A stretch of DNA of 64,000 nt from Lineus longissimus (GCF_910592395.1 NC_088315.1:13313808-13377807); one strand, 5' to 3'. Numbered from the stretch's first letter, positions 30,131 through 42,231 are shown. The notes: generated from the sequence alone by a model not told the origin. Numbers and translations: made by a program.

Positions 30131-30563
30131 TGGTATGTACGTTTAGGGTGACTAGAGCAATGTTCCTTTGAAAATGGGCTCGTTCCGATTCTCAATATGG
30201 TTACCAGGGCAACATTCTTGAAATCGGTTTCCGTCAATTTCGAGGAGAACGGCTTGGAGGATGGAATCAATTTTTAGTGGGTGTAGGCCTAATGCAGTTT
30301 TGTAAGGGGAAGGTTCCTTTCGAAAATCAGCGTGATTCGAAATTCACTATGGCCGCCACGCTCACACCTCATAAAAAGTTTCCACAATTTTAATTCCCAT
30401 ATGCAAACTAGCCACTCCACTAAGCCAACTTCACCATTATCACACCTTCAACCATAATAGGCTGAGGGGTTGTGCTCGCTTTGCGATGCTATTTTGAGTA
30501 ATTATCATCCAATTATGGCAAGACAAATCTTTTGTCCTTGAAGGAAGTGTAACGAAAATATTC

Positions 30564-31812
30564 ATGGACCTCCCTACGGACGGAGAACTCAGTAATGATC
30601 CCAACTTTGATGGTTCTGACAGTGATTTTGATGACTCTGATGGTGGTAGTGATACGCCAGTAGTAGATAACACAATCATTGATGTGTCTGGCTCTGATTT
30701 TGACCCTTCATCTGGGAGGGACAGTAGTGATTCGGATCCACCCCAAGACGACAGTGATGACCCTCAACTCCCCAAAGGCCCCAGGCATGCCAGAGAAATG
30801 TAAGAAGAAGGGCACAGGACTATATACCAGTCTCGGGTCCAATGGATGAAGACCTCGATGTTGATTATCCAATATTTTTGGGACAACATCATGGTCCCAC
30901 TGAGCCCCCCCCCCCCCCCCCCCCCAATTCGTACTTTGAATTCTTTGAACAGATGTGGCCGGACGCTCTCGTTTATACAGTTATATTGGGAACGAATAGA
31001 TATGCCCTCCAGGCTGGTATGGCAAATTGGACTGACACCACATGTGATGAAATCGGGGCCTTCATGATGGGGATTCACAGAGTACCTGAAGTGAATGACT
31101 ACTTTTCGTCTGTGTGGGTTGTGGAGGTGCCCGCAGTAAAAAAAAGTTTTTACCAAAACCAGATTTTGGCAGCTGTGGAGCTCACTTCATTTAGTGAACA
31201 ATGAGACTGCCCTTCCAAGGGATGATCCGAACCATGATAAGCTGTTCAAGATCAGGCCTGTGCTCACTTCCTTGTCACATTCATTTGCAGAGCATTTCAA
31301 CCTGGGACAAAATGTTGCCGTCAATGAGCACATGGTAAAAGGGAAAGGACATAACCCATGCAAACAGTACATGCCACAAAAGCCAATAAAGAGGGACACA
31401 AAGATATGGGAGCTAGGGTGCTCGTGCTGTGCCTATCTATATGCTTTCCAGATATACACAGGAGCTAGGGGTGTCCCAGAGGAAGGTCTTTCTAGTCGGA
31501 TATTGAAGGACTTGGCACAACGTTTGGTCTTTAACAATCATGTGGTGTACATGGATTATTTATTTACCTCCTATCAATTACTAAAGGTATTTGAAGGAAG
31601 TAGATGTTTATGGGTGTGGGACACTTAGAACAAATAGAAGAGGATATCCTGCACAACTGAATGTCAAAAGATTTCGAGATCATATGGTCAAGGGTGAATA
31701 TCATGGTTATGTCGAGGAAGAGAATAACCTCACGTGCAGCTTGTGGTATGACACAAAATTTGTATTAAACCTTTGCATCCAACTGTCATTCTGCTAGAGG
31801 CAATGACACTGT
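30564..31812 (+). pseudogene. piggyBac-type transposase (DDE_Tnp_1_7), N-terminal and catalytic part, decayed
   Basis: The frame starts with an acidic Ser/Asp region (30564-30803), as in piggyBac-derived transposases, and meets a stop. It continues out of frame through TEPPPPP, the FFEQMWPDALVYTVILGTNRYA block, MGIHRVP and VPAVKKSFYQNQ (to 31204). It shifts again at 31194-31628 with AVNEHMVKGKG, QYMPQKPIKRDTKIW and VYMDYLFTSYQLL. It then reads CGTLRTNRRGYPAQL from about 31617. The first catalytic Asp is replaced by Asn; the second (YMD) is kept. A gypsy element cuts it at 31812. Confidence 0.85.
30905..30925. repeat. 21 bp homopolymeric C tract within piggyBac
   Basis: Twenty-one C encode the proline run before the transposase core. 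The reading frame changes around it, consistent with slippage. Confidence 0.9.
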
Positions 31813-32006
31813 TGTATTATCCGGAGGGCTAGAACTCGGCAGGGACGCCTTTGAGTGCCGGATAAATCGGTTTTAGATGGACCGTGAACAGACTCGACCG
31901 AACTCGCAAGTCAGCCATCATGTAACAACTTTATTATTACTGCGCACCCGCAGTAGGGACAACAAGATACAAGGCGCCAATTATGAACAGCTCTCAGTAC
32001 ACTACA
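31813..32006 (-). repeat. gypsy 3' LTR
   Basis: 194 bp, TGTAGTG...TAATACA on the minus strand; the partner is 35911-36104. Confidence 0.93.
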
Positions 32007-32512
32007 TTCCTCCCTCCTAAAGACCTACTACAAGCATACATCAGTCCAACCAATGCTCACATCGTTGTCTCAAATTACCGTACTCAATGGTATCTCTAAA
32101 GTCTCTTGAAATTACCTTGTACCTGGAACTTAGTACAGTGTTCTTTATAAACGTATCAAAACCAAATACCCCAAACATACCTAGGTAAAACACATACAAC
32201 ACATGACTACTAACAGAGGCTATGATCCTCAGTTTCAAAACTGTTACCAACATAATCACCTAGGAGATCAAAACCCCTGTAGCTCAAATAGCTTGATTTT
32301 ACCAAGATAGTACAATGCAATGATAATCACAAAAATAGTAAATCACAAGTAGTAAATCATGTGATGAATCCTGTAATGAACACTAGGCAAAACAACACAC
32401 AATCAGAACTGTAAGATGCCCAATGTCCCAACTTACACAGTGATTATCAACAAACTCTGAAAACACACATGATCATAGCTAACCCATCGACTGTTAGTGA
32501 GTGTCACTACTC
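32007..32512 (-). other. gypsy 3' untranslated region
   Basis: About 500 AT-rich bases between the pol tail and the 3' LTR, ending in the polypurine tract. No frame is supported. Confidence 0.5.
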
Positions 32513-34950
32513 TCACCCATGACTTTCAATCAGTCTGTCTGGTCCTTTCCGGTTTGCTCGTCTTGGGTATCTTGGAGAAGTTCCACCAACCTCAGAACGC
32601 TCGTTTAACCCATTGGGGTTAGATACCGGTGCCAATGCACTACCAACAGAAGAACCCGGAGTAGGAGTGTCCACAGGATCGGGTGACACAACTTCCACAA
32701 TAGGAGCGGGCGGCGGTCCTTCAGACTCTAACCTTGCAGGTTCAGTTTTGCCACTTTTCTGCAAATGATCAACATGAACATAGCGGTTGCGAGATCCAAC
32801 GCGAACGACATATGACTGTGGTCAAAGCACTTTCACCACTTTACCAGGGAGCCATTTCACATTTCCTCCTCCCCTCGTATTCTTAACGCGCACGACCTCG
32901 TTTTGACTGAATGTACGCATTTTCACTCCACGTTGATCATGAATGTCCACCATCTTCTGTTGCTTCTGAGTCACAGACTTGTTAAAGTCTGGTCTGAGGA
33001 TAGAAAAACGGGTTCTAAGTCCACGTTTCAGAACTAGGTCAGCGGGCGACTGACCCGTTGTACAATGCGGTGTACTGCGGTATGTAAGAAGAAAATCATC
33101 GACGCGTTGCTTTGCCGACAATTTGGGTTCTGAACCCTTCCATTCTGCATAGTAATGTTTCTTGAAAGCCTTCTTTGCTTCCTTGACAATGTTCTCAGCA
33201 GCCCCGTTTGTCTGAGGGTGGTATGGGGGTGAGAGTGTGTGCTTAATCCCATTTCTGCTACAGAAATCTTCGAACACCTGCGATATGAATTGAGGGCCGT
33301 TATCAGAAATGCATTCTATTGGTAGACCGAAGCGCGCGAACCAACTGCGTAAGACATCAACGGTTTTCTCAGCAGTGGTGTTCTGATACATCAGTTCAAT
33401 CTCAACCCATTTGCTATGAGCATCAACTAGCAGCAAATAGTTCAACTGTTCAAGGTATCCAAAGTCAATATGCACACGTTCCCAAAACTTGGTTGGGTAT
33501 GGCCATGGAATCAATTGTACTGGTCCTGGGTTGCTTCGGAAAGCAAGACACGCGTCACAGGATTTAACCAGCACTTTGATATCCACATCGATACCAGGAT
33601 ACCATAGATAACTTCTTGCCATCGCTTTCATGCGAACCATCCCAAAATGTTCATGATGTAGCTCCTTTAACAAGCGACTACGGAACTTAGGCGGAATCAC
33701 CACGTGAATTCCCCATAGCAGACAGCCTTGGTTCGCGGAAAGTTCATCTCGACGTTTCCAATACTCGACTATGTCCGGATCTTTCCCTTGGTCTGGCCAT
33801 CCATGCATGACATAGTGATACACACGTGACAAGATCGGATCTTTCCTAGTTTGCTCACTAATGTCCTCCGCAGAAACTGGTAGTTCATCAACCATACTGA
33901 AATAGTTGATTTTCAACTCAGTAGCCGTTTGACAGTCATCTACTGGGAAGCGCGACAACATATCAGCATTTGCATGATCCTTTGATCGACGGTAATGTAT
34001 GGTATAGTCATAGGCCATTAGTATCAGAGCCCATCTCTGCAATCTGAGCGCAGCTAGGGTCGGTACCCCAGTCTTTGGTCCAAATATGGTAGTCAACGGC
34101 TCATGATCTGTAATCAACTCGAATTTTCTGCCATACAAATATTTATGGAATTTCTTAACTCCATAAATGATTCCAAGTCCCTCTTTTTCAATTTGCGCAT
34201 AATTACGCTCGCTATCGGTCAATGATCGCGACGCAAAAGCTATCGGTCTCTCGGATCCATCTTCCATGCGGTGCGAAATCAAAGCTCCAACTCCTGTGGG
34301 CGAAGCATCGGTAGCTAAGATGAGAGGCTTAGCAGGGTCGTAATGAACAAAGATACGATCACTAGTCAGTTCGTCTTTAACACTTTGCAGCGCCTCATCA
34401 CACTCATGAGACCACTGCCAGGGAGTATCATTGCGCAACAACCTGTATAGCGGGGCGAACTTGGTCGACATATTGGGTATGAACGACCCATAATACCCCA
34501 CGATCCCTAGAAATGTACGCAGTTCGGATACATTCTCCGGTTTTCTCGCATACAGAATTGCATCAACCTTGTCTTTCATGCATGCGCGACCTTCAGCGTT
34601 TATCATATGTCCAAAGTAGGACACTTCTGTAACTTTGAATTTGCATTTAGGTCTTTTGGCAACCACATTGTGATCTGCCAACTGCTTTAGCACTGTGTCC
34701 AGGCTATCCACGTGCTCGGGAATCTTGGTCCCAATGAGAATGTCATCGAGAATGCTTGCCACACCCTTCTGGTTTCCTAGGATTCTATCAATCACGGATT
34801 GGAATATAGAGGGCGCTGATTTAATCCCGAATGGTAGTTTTCTGTATCTATATAATCCCTGATGCGTATTTATAGTACAGAGTTCCCTCAAATTCTCCGT
34901 CAATTCCAACTGTTGGTATGCATGGCTGAGGTCAATCTTTGAGAATATAT
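32513..34950 (-). pseudogene. gypsy pol: partial RT, RNase H, integrase, one premature stop
   Basis: RT starts abruptly at motif A (IFSKIDLSHAY, about 34945) and includes LPFGIKSAPSIFQ and SILDDILIG (LDD catalytic box with Ile before it). RNase H shows LATDASPTG and ITDHEPL. Integrase has an H-x3-H with CDAC zinc domain, then HIDFGY, SDNGPQF and Glu in GAAENIV. An in-frame TGA at 32822-32824 splits off a C-terminal tail (to 32513) rich in Pro and Ser and ending RYPRRANRKGPDRL. There is no protease and no RT fingers region. Confidence 0.9.
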
Positions 34951-35877
34951 CGAATACAGCTCCTCGTCAGCTGAATCCCGTTTGGACTCAGTCACGTGAT
35001 ACTGCTTCTTGTGGCCTTGCTTTGTTCTGCAAACCTTGGCGAAATGTCCCATCTTTTCACATTTGCGACATTCTACATTTTTAGCAGGACAACAATCATC
35101 TTTACCAAAGTGACCTTCGTTGCCACAACGATAACATTTGCCTTTCTTCTGCCCTTTTGGACCACCTTTGGGCCCTCTGTAATCATGCTTGGGCTTGCCG
35201 CCACTGGCACTCCCCCTCTTGGACGAGTGTGAAACACGATTTACAGAGTCAGCACTAGCGCTTGCACCTGAGTCAGCTTTTTCACTAGTGCCTAGGTCCA
35301 TTGACTTCATTTGGTAATCGACCGCTTCTAGAGCTCTTGCCAAGTCCTGTGCTTGCTTTAGAGTCAGATCAACTTTTTCTAGGAGTTTCCTACGAAGTTC
35401 GGATGACTTACATTTATCGATAACCTGATCCCGAATATCCGCATCAACGTTAGTAAAGTTACAAAACTGTGCCTGTCTACGCAGCCTTGCCACGAATTGA
35501 TCCACAGTTTCGTCTGCTTCCTGCTACATAGCCCGAAACACATGTCTTTCGTATGGTTTGTTAACCTTGTGTACGAAGTGTGCATTTAGTGTACGTAATG
35601 CCTTCTCATAGTTGGTAGCCCGATCAGCTACAGCACGGCCGTCAGCATCCACCGTAACGGCTGGGCCAGGGTCTGTAAGGGTCTCAAAAAGATCTTGGAC
35701 TGCCTCCCCCGCACAGTGGAGAAGCAACGAACACTTGCGGGCATCGGCTGTAATCGCCTTCGCATCTACGTAGTATTGAAATCCACGGCGCCATTTTAGC
35801 CATTTTGTACCCAGCGTGTTTGGATCACCGCTCATATCAAAAGCCTTGACAGCGTTTATTTCAAGATTGTCTGTCAT
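34900..35877 (-). pseudogene. gypsy gag with CCHC knuckles, one premature stop
   Basis: The frame opens at ATG 35875-35877 (MTDNLEINAVKAF), directly after the primer site. It contains the Retrotrans_gag core (W-x-RRGFQYYV, then VNKPYERHVFRAM) and continues in the same frame after a TAG at 35524-35526. A basic linker and two knuckles follow: CYRCGNEGH...C (non-standard last spacing) and canonical CRKCEKMGHFAKVC. Near 34945 gag sequence passes directly into RT sequence in a shifted frame, so the frame ends within a few codons at 34900. Confidence 0.85.
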
Positions 35878-35910
35878 CTTAGGTTCTCACCTGGTCGTAC
35901 TCGTCGCCAA

Positions 35911-36104
35911 TGTATTATCCGGAGGGCTAGAACTCGGCAGGGACGCCTTTGAGTGCCGGATAAATCGGTTTTAGATGGACCGTGAACAGACTCGACCGAA
36001 CTCGCCAGTCAGCCATCATGTTACAACTTTATTATTACTGCGCAGCCGCAGTAGGGACAACAAGATACAAGGCGCCAATTATGAACAGCTCTCAGTACAC
36101 TACA
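35911..36104 (-). repeat. gypsy 5' LTR
   Basis: 194 bp, three substitutions relative to 31813-32006. Followed inward by a TTGGCGACGAGTACGACC primer-site-like sequence (35893-35910). Confidence 0.93.
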
Positions 36105-36591
36105 ACTGTCACCAGAAAAAATCGCAATGGTGAAAGGCATCAAAACCCTGCACCACCATGTAAAAGATTATAATGCAAACATGGACGCAATCGACGAGCA
36201 CGACCATTACTTACAGTCGTATGCCATTGATCAGAAATCCAAACGGTGGTGGTCAATGCCAGCAAAAAAGATTCACTGCCTATCAGCTGAGGGATTCAAG
36301 ATTGAAGTCATCCATGTCCTGGTAGGTGATTTCACCTGCCACAAACTACCAGGACCCCAACCACTGATTGATCGGCCAGCCATCCACCTGCGAAGGGATC
36401 ACAAGTCTGTCAACATGGTCAGGATGGGTATACTGAAAGCAAGTAGATGTCGCTTTTGCTGCCTTGGAAGACCAAATGTAAGGAGGGTAGAGACAGTTTA
36501 TGGTTGTCAACCATGCCGCAAGAGGTTGTGCCGGGACAGTTGCCATGACGCATACCATATTGAAGAATTTGGTTCCCAATATGGCCACTAG
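36105..36591 (+). pseudogene. piggyBac-type transposase, C-terminal part with Cys-rich domain
   Basis: Coding resumes right after the gypsy element. KDYNANMDAIDEHDHYL corresponds to the region of the third catalytic Asp. KSKRWWSM follows, then, after a compressed segment, the C-terminal cysteine-rich domain that binds DNA in piggyBac elements: CRFCC, YGCQPC, LCRDSCHDAYH. Sequence between the catalytic region and this domain is shorter than in active transposases. The stop is at 36589-36591. Terminal repeats and TTAA sites were not identified. Confidence 0.8.
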
Positions 36592-37017
36592 AATGAGGTG
36601 GGGGTAGCTCAGTTCCTTTAGGTGTCAAAACATTATTATCATTGATTCTAATGAATATAACATTCGAAACATTGGATAACAAGTTCAGAATTCGTTATAG
36701 TGCATTTTTGATGATTTTCGGTGTTTTTCGTCACGAAACGTTGTCCACACAACCAGTGATAAATAATTCTTTGGAAGGACAGTGGTGTTCTCCTTTCCAC
36801 ATTTTGCAGACATGATCATAAACAATCAGAAACTTTGAAGAAAACAGCAGAGAAAAATCAACTAGGATGAGTAATTTCTATGTAAATATAATTATGCTAA
36901 GTAGCATAAATTAAATATCCACGCAAATTACTTTTAAAAAATCATTTCTGAACAGTAGAGGTAATAATCATTCAGGAAATACTAACATTATGTATCTGCT
37001 GAATAAAAAACTATTTT
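36592..37017. other. Flank between piggyBac remnant and family A copy 2
   Basis: AT-rich sequence without a recognisable gene or repeat. Confidence 0.3.
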
Positions 37018-39764
37018 TAGCTCAGCTGACAAAGTCCGTCCGTCGGGCGGGTAGGAGGGTCTGTCTGTCTGTCTGTCTGTCTGTCCGTTAAACAGGCACG
37101 TTTCAAAACTATGGTGGATAGGCGATAGATTTTCCCTCTGAGGCATTGAGACCCTTCAGGACTCCTGAATAGACCAAATGTGGGTCCGGCAGGATGAGCG
37201 GTTTGGCCACTAGGTGGCACCGAGCGAAATTTTCCAAAAACTTTGCCAGCAGCTGATTTCTCCTAATTCTTCAAGTTGGGGATCATGAATCAAATCTAAT
37301 CTTATAGAGCAAAGCTTTCTCTTTCATTATCAATAGGCGTGGTTCATGAATTTCTCACCAGGTGGTGTTACTGGCGCAATTTAGTGAGCACCCCCCAAGA
37401 AGAGCATTTTAAATTTCGCGCGAGTTATCCCATGCGCAGCGAACGTCACGTCTCGGAGTCTGCGCAGTTCAGACGTAAGGAGACCATGCTATGGAATAGA
37501 TCGCGTTCTGTCAATTCGGAGGTAAGTTCTCATTAAATCCACAATTTCACAGGCGATAATATTTGGCTGCTTGTGTTATTGCATGTTGATGACATTAGGG
37601 AAGGCTTGGATTGTTTAATTGGATGTGATTAATTTGAAATAGTTCGTCGACGATCGTTGAAAAACGATCTGCGAAATGCAGCTTGGTCTGAGAAACGATG
37701 TCAAAGTCCGGCTTTAAATCATGGATTACTCAATAACTCTTGTCACATAGCAGAACTAATGTGAATAAACAAGACAATAATAAACATCGTTCTGATATCA
37801 TCGGGTAAGGTTGCCAATGTACATAAACAGTGTAATTGAGGATCCACTCCGGCGATTTGAAATGTCAACAAACAGTAAATGCGATAGCTGATACACACTG
37901 ACACATGCACACTGTACATAGCGCAATGCTTCAAACGGGGCCGATTCATCACTCTTATCACAATGTATTCTCAATGAACTTCCTTGATCATTCGGCCCTA
38001 GCGCCTTATCAGTTGTTGTTGGCCTTGTATTTGATATAAAACTTGGCTAGCTTAGCTATCTATCAAAATTAAAATGTTATCTCCTCATCATGTTTTGCAG
38101 GAATGATCTGCACTACTGCAGCTGCATTTGAACATATTTGGTGACCACATCACAGATGACCAAGAGAGAGGATCGAGCTATGACTTTGCACATCCCATCG
38201 ACTTCGGTGTTCACCAGTGCAATCATCAGAAGAGCCATTCAATTTTAGTATTCAAGTATTTCATTCTGTAATACTTACCTCAAAATTGACTAAATAAAGA
38301 AAACCGCATGTGGCAGTTGGTTAAAAAAATCAAGTCTATCTGTGTAAAGTTTTTACTTGCTATCAACATTTCAATGGTGGCATTCTGCTAAGGTTTGTAA
38401 GAGTTTCACTTGACTTAAGCAGGGTGTACACTAGTAAAATATTAGCAACATTTTTACAACAATTTTGCAACAAGCCCTTCAAGGCCCTGTGTACACTAGC
38501 AACAAAATTGCAACAAATAAGCAACATTTTTACAACATGTTGGTAAATTGTTGCAAACTTTTTAGTGGAAACAAAGGGAAATAGGTATTTTGGAGGGAAA
38601 ATGGATGATTCCAAGGAGAGAAGATGTGTTTTGAGTGCTTCTGCAGCAATTTTAGCTGTCATTGTTGAGAGATGGAAGAGGCGGCGAAATAACCAAAGAG
38701 AATATGGACCAGGCCCTGGATCAAAATGAGGGTGGATCATGGGGCATACCACTGCCTGTTAAAGGAGTTGCGGCTGACTGACAAGCCGTCATACAAAAAC
38801 TTCCTGCGAATGGATGAAACTTCTAGAAAAGGTTTCATCACCCTACGAAGCAAGACACTCACTTGAGAGTTGCTATACCTGCTTCTTGTTCAAGTCACAT
38901 GACTTCAGGTAGATCACATTACGCAAATCCTATTTCTGATTGGCTGAAGAGTTTGCAACATTTTTACAACATGCAACAAAGAATTGCATTGCATTTAATT
39001 TGCAACAATTTTACAACAATTTTACAACAATTTACAACATGTTGTAAATGTAAGACGCGTTTTGCTCTGTACACACTACGCAACATTTTTGCAACATTTG
39101 TTGCAACTGGAAATGTTGTAAAAATGTTGCTAATATTTTACTAGTGTACACAGGCCTTTAGGCAATAATAGAGTTGGGTAGGGCATTTTGTTAATGTTAC
39201 CCTTTTAGTTAGGGAAACTGGTGCCTTCTGCATTAGGTGGACCCTACTTGCTCATCTGTCAGACCGGCCTCACACGTCGGCAGTAGAGTTTAAGGTCCAG
39301 TCTGCGAGATTTACCCATTTCTACCCAGCCAAAAGCGGGTGATTGGGCTAGTCTCTCCATGTGATTCAATTCGCATGGATTCTTGTGTCCTGTGCTGAAA
39401 GGCTCCCTCCACAAGGGCAGACTACATCCGGTGGCACTAAAGTATGGAAGAAAGACAGAAGACGACCAATTTGCGAAAAGGATCATCATCATCATCATCA
39501 TGGTAACAGCTGAGGATGAATCATGTTGCTGTGTGTAGAATTGATGGTCCAATATAGGTTAGGTTATCTGTTTGCGCACACATTGCAAGGGTGGAGCTTG
39601 CTTGAAGTAGATTGCGCCAGTCTACCGTAATTCACTGTTACACATCCAGAAGCTAATATCCTCAGGCTTTGAGTCCTTAGTTTAGTAGAGTTTGACGAGT
39701 AATGTAATATATACGAACAACGCAGCAACAACTCAGCTGAGCGCCAGGCCCTTGGGCCTCTTGT
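37018..39764 (+). mobile_element. Family A copy 2: Helentron-like repeat carrying a nested Harbinger derivative
   Basis: The 5' end TAGCTCAGCTGAC after T4 matches copy 1. It is followed by (GTCC/GTCT)n at 37036-37088. The 3' end at 39731-39764 has CTCAGCTGAGC, the AGGCCC/GGGCCT hairpin and CTCTTGTT. The middle includes the 740 bp element at 38418-39157. 37430-37511 reads as a possible short exon before GTAAGT, unproven. Confidence 0.58.
38418..39157 (+). mobile_element. Miniature PIF/Harbinger derivative
   Basis: Terminal inverted repeats (AGCAGGGTGTACACTAG at the left, AGGCCTGTGTACACTAG on the other strand at the right) extend through a shared TAAAATATTAGCAACA. TTA flanks both sides (38415-38417 and 39158-39160), the usual Harbinger target duplication. 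Inside, around 38754-38870, a worn frame reads LLKELRLTDKPSYKNFLRMDE, the N-terminal block of Harbinger transposases, so the element is a deletion derivative. Arms also contain many CAACATTTTTACAAC repeats. Confidence 0.75.
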
Positions 39765-40493
39765 TCCTAAAGAATAATCAGTATTCGCTAACAGGCATTT
39801 TATGCTCCCAGATATGAAGAAGGTTCTTAGTTCCTGAGGTTCTCTGGTCATCAGTCTGGTGTTCCTAAATAGTCAAGTGTCTTTCAGTATCTTGGCCTGC
39901 CTAAACCCATTCCAACCACGTTTTAATGCATTTACCATTCGGCAACATATTGGTGGGGGAAAAACCTGACCACTGACTCCATGAATTGTTTGCCCAGGTA
40001 CGACCACATGCAATTGTCTCAAGGAAGCCACCAGTGCCTACCACCTCTTGGCAGTCTTGCCAATATCATGAAAAGGAAGGGTAATGATGGTTCAGGGTTT
40101 GGGTTAGGGGACTATCAAAGGAGTTCCCCTTGCTTGCCCTGGGTTAAACGTGTTACAGAACTTATGAACTGTATCATCATCAAGGTTTGGGGGTTCCACT
40201 AAATTGCCCAGGGTAAGCAGCTCGGAAGGACTTATTGAGAGGCCAATAGGTTTCTCCAAACATAAAGGCGCTGCCCTCTCACTAGGGCATTGCACTGATA
40301 ACATTATTATGGGCCCTGCACAATGATTTTTGAAATCCGTTTGCACATCAACATAGAACTGATCTAATGACAAAATTTATGTAAAAATTTGAAACTTGCC
40401 CTAATTTACCTTTAACTTTAATCATATTAATTACAGACCTAATTAGGAATATTTCGAATATCGTTGAAGAGGTCCATCTGTCATGTAGTAATC
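39765..40493. other. Uncoded stretch
   Basis: No supported gene. The minus frame at 40373-40104 has no recognised domain. Confidence 0.3.
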
Positions 40494-41055
40494 CAGTCAG
40501 ATTGGAGATTCTTCAAACAGTGACGAAGTATTTGAGTGTTAAAGAACTATCCCACAAATTGTTGGTCCCCGGCCTCCTTGCGGAGCAGCGGTACGTGGAC
40601 CTTAGGAAGCTCCCATCCATCGTTTTGGTTCAGCTTGGGTAAACGAACTGATGAAGACCAAAAGTCCCTTGACCGGCAGGACTATAAAGCGGCCCTGAGC
40701 CAACACCAATTCAATCAGGACATGTTGTGACCAATAAGCATGTGATTGATTCCATCGAGATCATTGACCAGGAGTCAAAAACTCCACTGGAAGATCAAGG
40801 AGCAGTGCGCATACAACTTCATAAATCCAAGCTGAACCAAACGATGGATGGGAGCTTCCCAAGGCCTACCAAGCGCTGCTCCGCAAGGAGGCGGGGGGAC
40901 CTAGACGACTCAAGCCTCGGACCTAGCCTCGTTCCTAGAACAAGACTATGTCACTCCTTGATCAAGATGGACTGTTAACATCGAAAATTTGGAGGTTAAT
41001 CATTTAACACTCAAATACATAATCATTGTTTGAAGAGTCTCTATTCTGACAGTAA
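40494..41055. repeat. Foldback element with long imperfect inverted arms
   Basis: The left arm 40494-40645 and right arm about 40833-41055 are inverse. They share TCTTCAAACA...TATTTGAGTGTTAAA at the ends and CTCCTTGCGGAGCAGCG plus CATCCATCGTTTGGTTCAGC inside. The loop is about 190 bp. No transposase; target duplication not identified. Confidence 0.7.
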
Positions 41056-41480
41056 CATTTCAAGCTCATAAACGAAATATTTATATTCAATACGAAATTC
41101 TGATTTAGAATCACTTGTTCGTTTGCTTTTGCTCAAAAATGGCTCATGAAGTTATCTTTTTTGAAAATCAAACCAGTCTATAATGGATAATAATCATCAA
41201 TGGAGTTTTCTTTCCTTCTTTAGGGATGCCGGAAAGGTTTAGGCGAATGGTTTGACAAGCACACAATAATGCTCCTCTGCGTAGGATCTGGCATTGCAGG
41301 ATTTGAGGTAGGAGTAATAGTAAACCATGACATGAAGGATAAGTTATTACCCATGTACATGTTATCTATCATCTGGGCTGTTCTCCCCTTGCAGTAATTT
41401 TTTGCGGATACGATGGGTGGCTTTAGTCGAGTGTTTACAACATAATTAACAAGAGGCGTAATCAAATGCTTGAACAGATT
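41056..41480. other. Uncoded stretch
   Basis: AT-rich sequence, nothing recognised. Confidence 0.3.
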
Positions 41481-41484
41481 TCGC

Positions 41485-41725
41485 AACCTTTTAGGAGGAT
41501 CACTGCTGTTTCGTATTTGTGTCCTTGAGCAAAGCACTTAACCCTACTTGCTACTCTCCACTCAGGAGTAAATTGATACCTATATGAATCAGGCAGAGAT
41601 GGGAATCTATGATTTTTAGGCCCTGTATAGCCCCAGCTCGGACATGTAATATTCCCAGAGAGTAGAGTTTGAATCATGAATGTACATGCCGATAGCTAGT
41701 GCAAATATTGTGAAGCGCTTTGTGC
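41485..41725. repeat. SINE/LINE-type tail repeat
   Basis: The motif CCTTGAGCAAAGCACTTAACCC, then CTCCACTCAGGAGT and a GTGAAGCGCTTTGTGCG end, is the widespread LINE-derived SINE tail known from many marine animals. Copy appears complete at the 3' side only. Confidence 0.55.
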
Positions 41726-42231
41726 GACTGAAACCATGCCAGTTAGATTAAGTACTATGTAACTCTCATAATTACACATAAATTGCATTAAACTGTGGAC
41801 TTGTCTACCCTAAATAACAAAGAATATGGCCACTTTTCCGTCTTAACCTGCATACAGAGTGAAGAAATAATAGGGTACCCAACAACAACCCTAGTCCTTC
41901 CAACGTTTGCTCTCTATGTGACAGTGACTGACAACCACTTATATGCCCAATGTCATACAGTCCATGCTCAAACACCTAACCCTCCTGTATTATTTTCGTT
42001 TTTGATTCGGTTTGCGGTTATAGGAGTGGTGCATTGGTGTTGTAGTACATGGTGTATTCATGTTTATACCTTATCCGAAATATCGCAGATAGAAATCAAC
42101 ATGACATGTATATTTCTGGTGACATTTAACCCTTCAGTAGGTAAAGCAATGTCTCATTGAAATTATTTGACAGCACCCTCACCGAAAAGCCAGTCAGGAT
42201 GCAATCCGGTTGCAGTGTTACCTTACATTTT
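41726..42231. other. Uncoded stretch
   Basis: A 121-codon plus frame (41795-42160) contains a hydrophobic segment but no domain I recognise; treated as chance. Confidence 0.3.

Larger units (their letters stand above)
27396..30475 (+). mobile_element. Family C: Helentron-like non-autonomous repeat, interrupted by family A
   Basis: The 5' end is a near-palindrome (CCCCTCAGCC, loop, GGCTGGAGGGG) preceded by T5. It is followed by a (GTCT/GTCC)n tract at 27440-27480 and then by internal tandem modules. The 3' side has the inverse subterminal motif GGCTGAGGGG at 30458-30467. This layout matches Helentron-associated elements (HINE/DINE-1): subterminal inverted motifs, GTCY microsatellite, no transposase. 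The final 3' base is uncertain. A family A element (28421-30130) lies within it. Confidence 0.6.
31813..36104 (-). mobile_element. Internally deleted gypsy (Ty3-type) retrotransposon in piggyBac
   Basis: LTRs of 194 bp (31813-32006 and 35911-36104) flank 3.9 kb. They differ at three sites by eye. The 5 bp ACTGT occurs on both sides (31808-31812 and 36105-36109), a proper target duplication. A clear polypurine tract (AGGAGGGAGGAA, minus strand, 32007-32018) precedes the 3' LTR, and TTGGCGACGAG (primer site) follows the 5' LTR. Protease and the first part of RT are missing, and two in-frame stops occur, so the copy is not autonomous. Confidence 0.92.

Noticed and set aside
41795-42160. 121-codon plus ORF as a membrane protein gene
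   Set aside because: One hydrophobic stretch only, no start context or splice support, no recognised domain.
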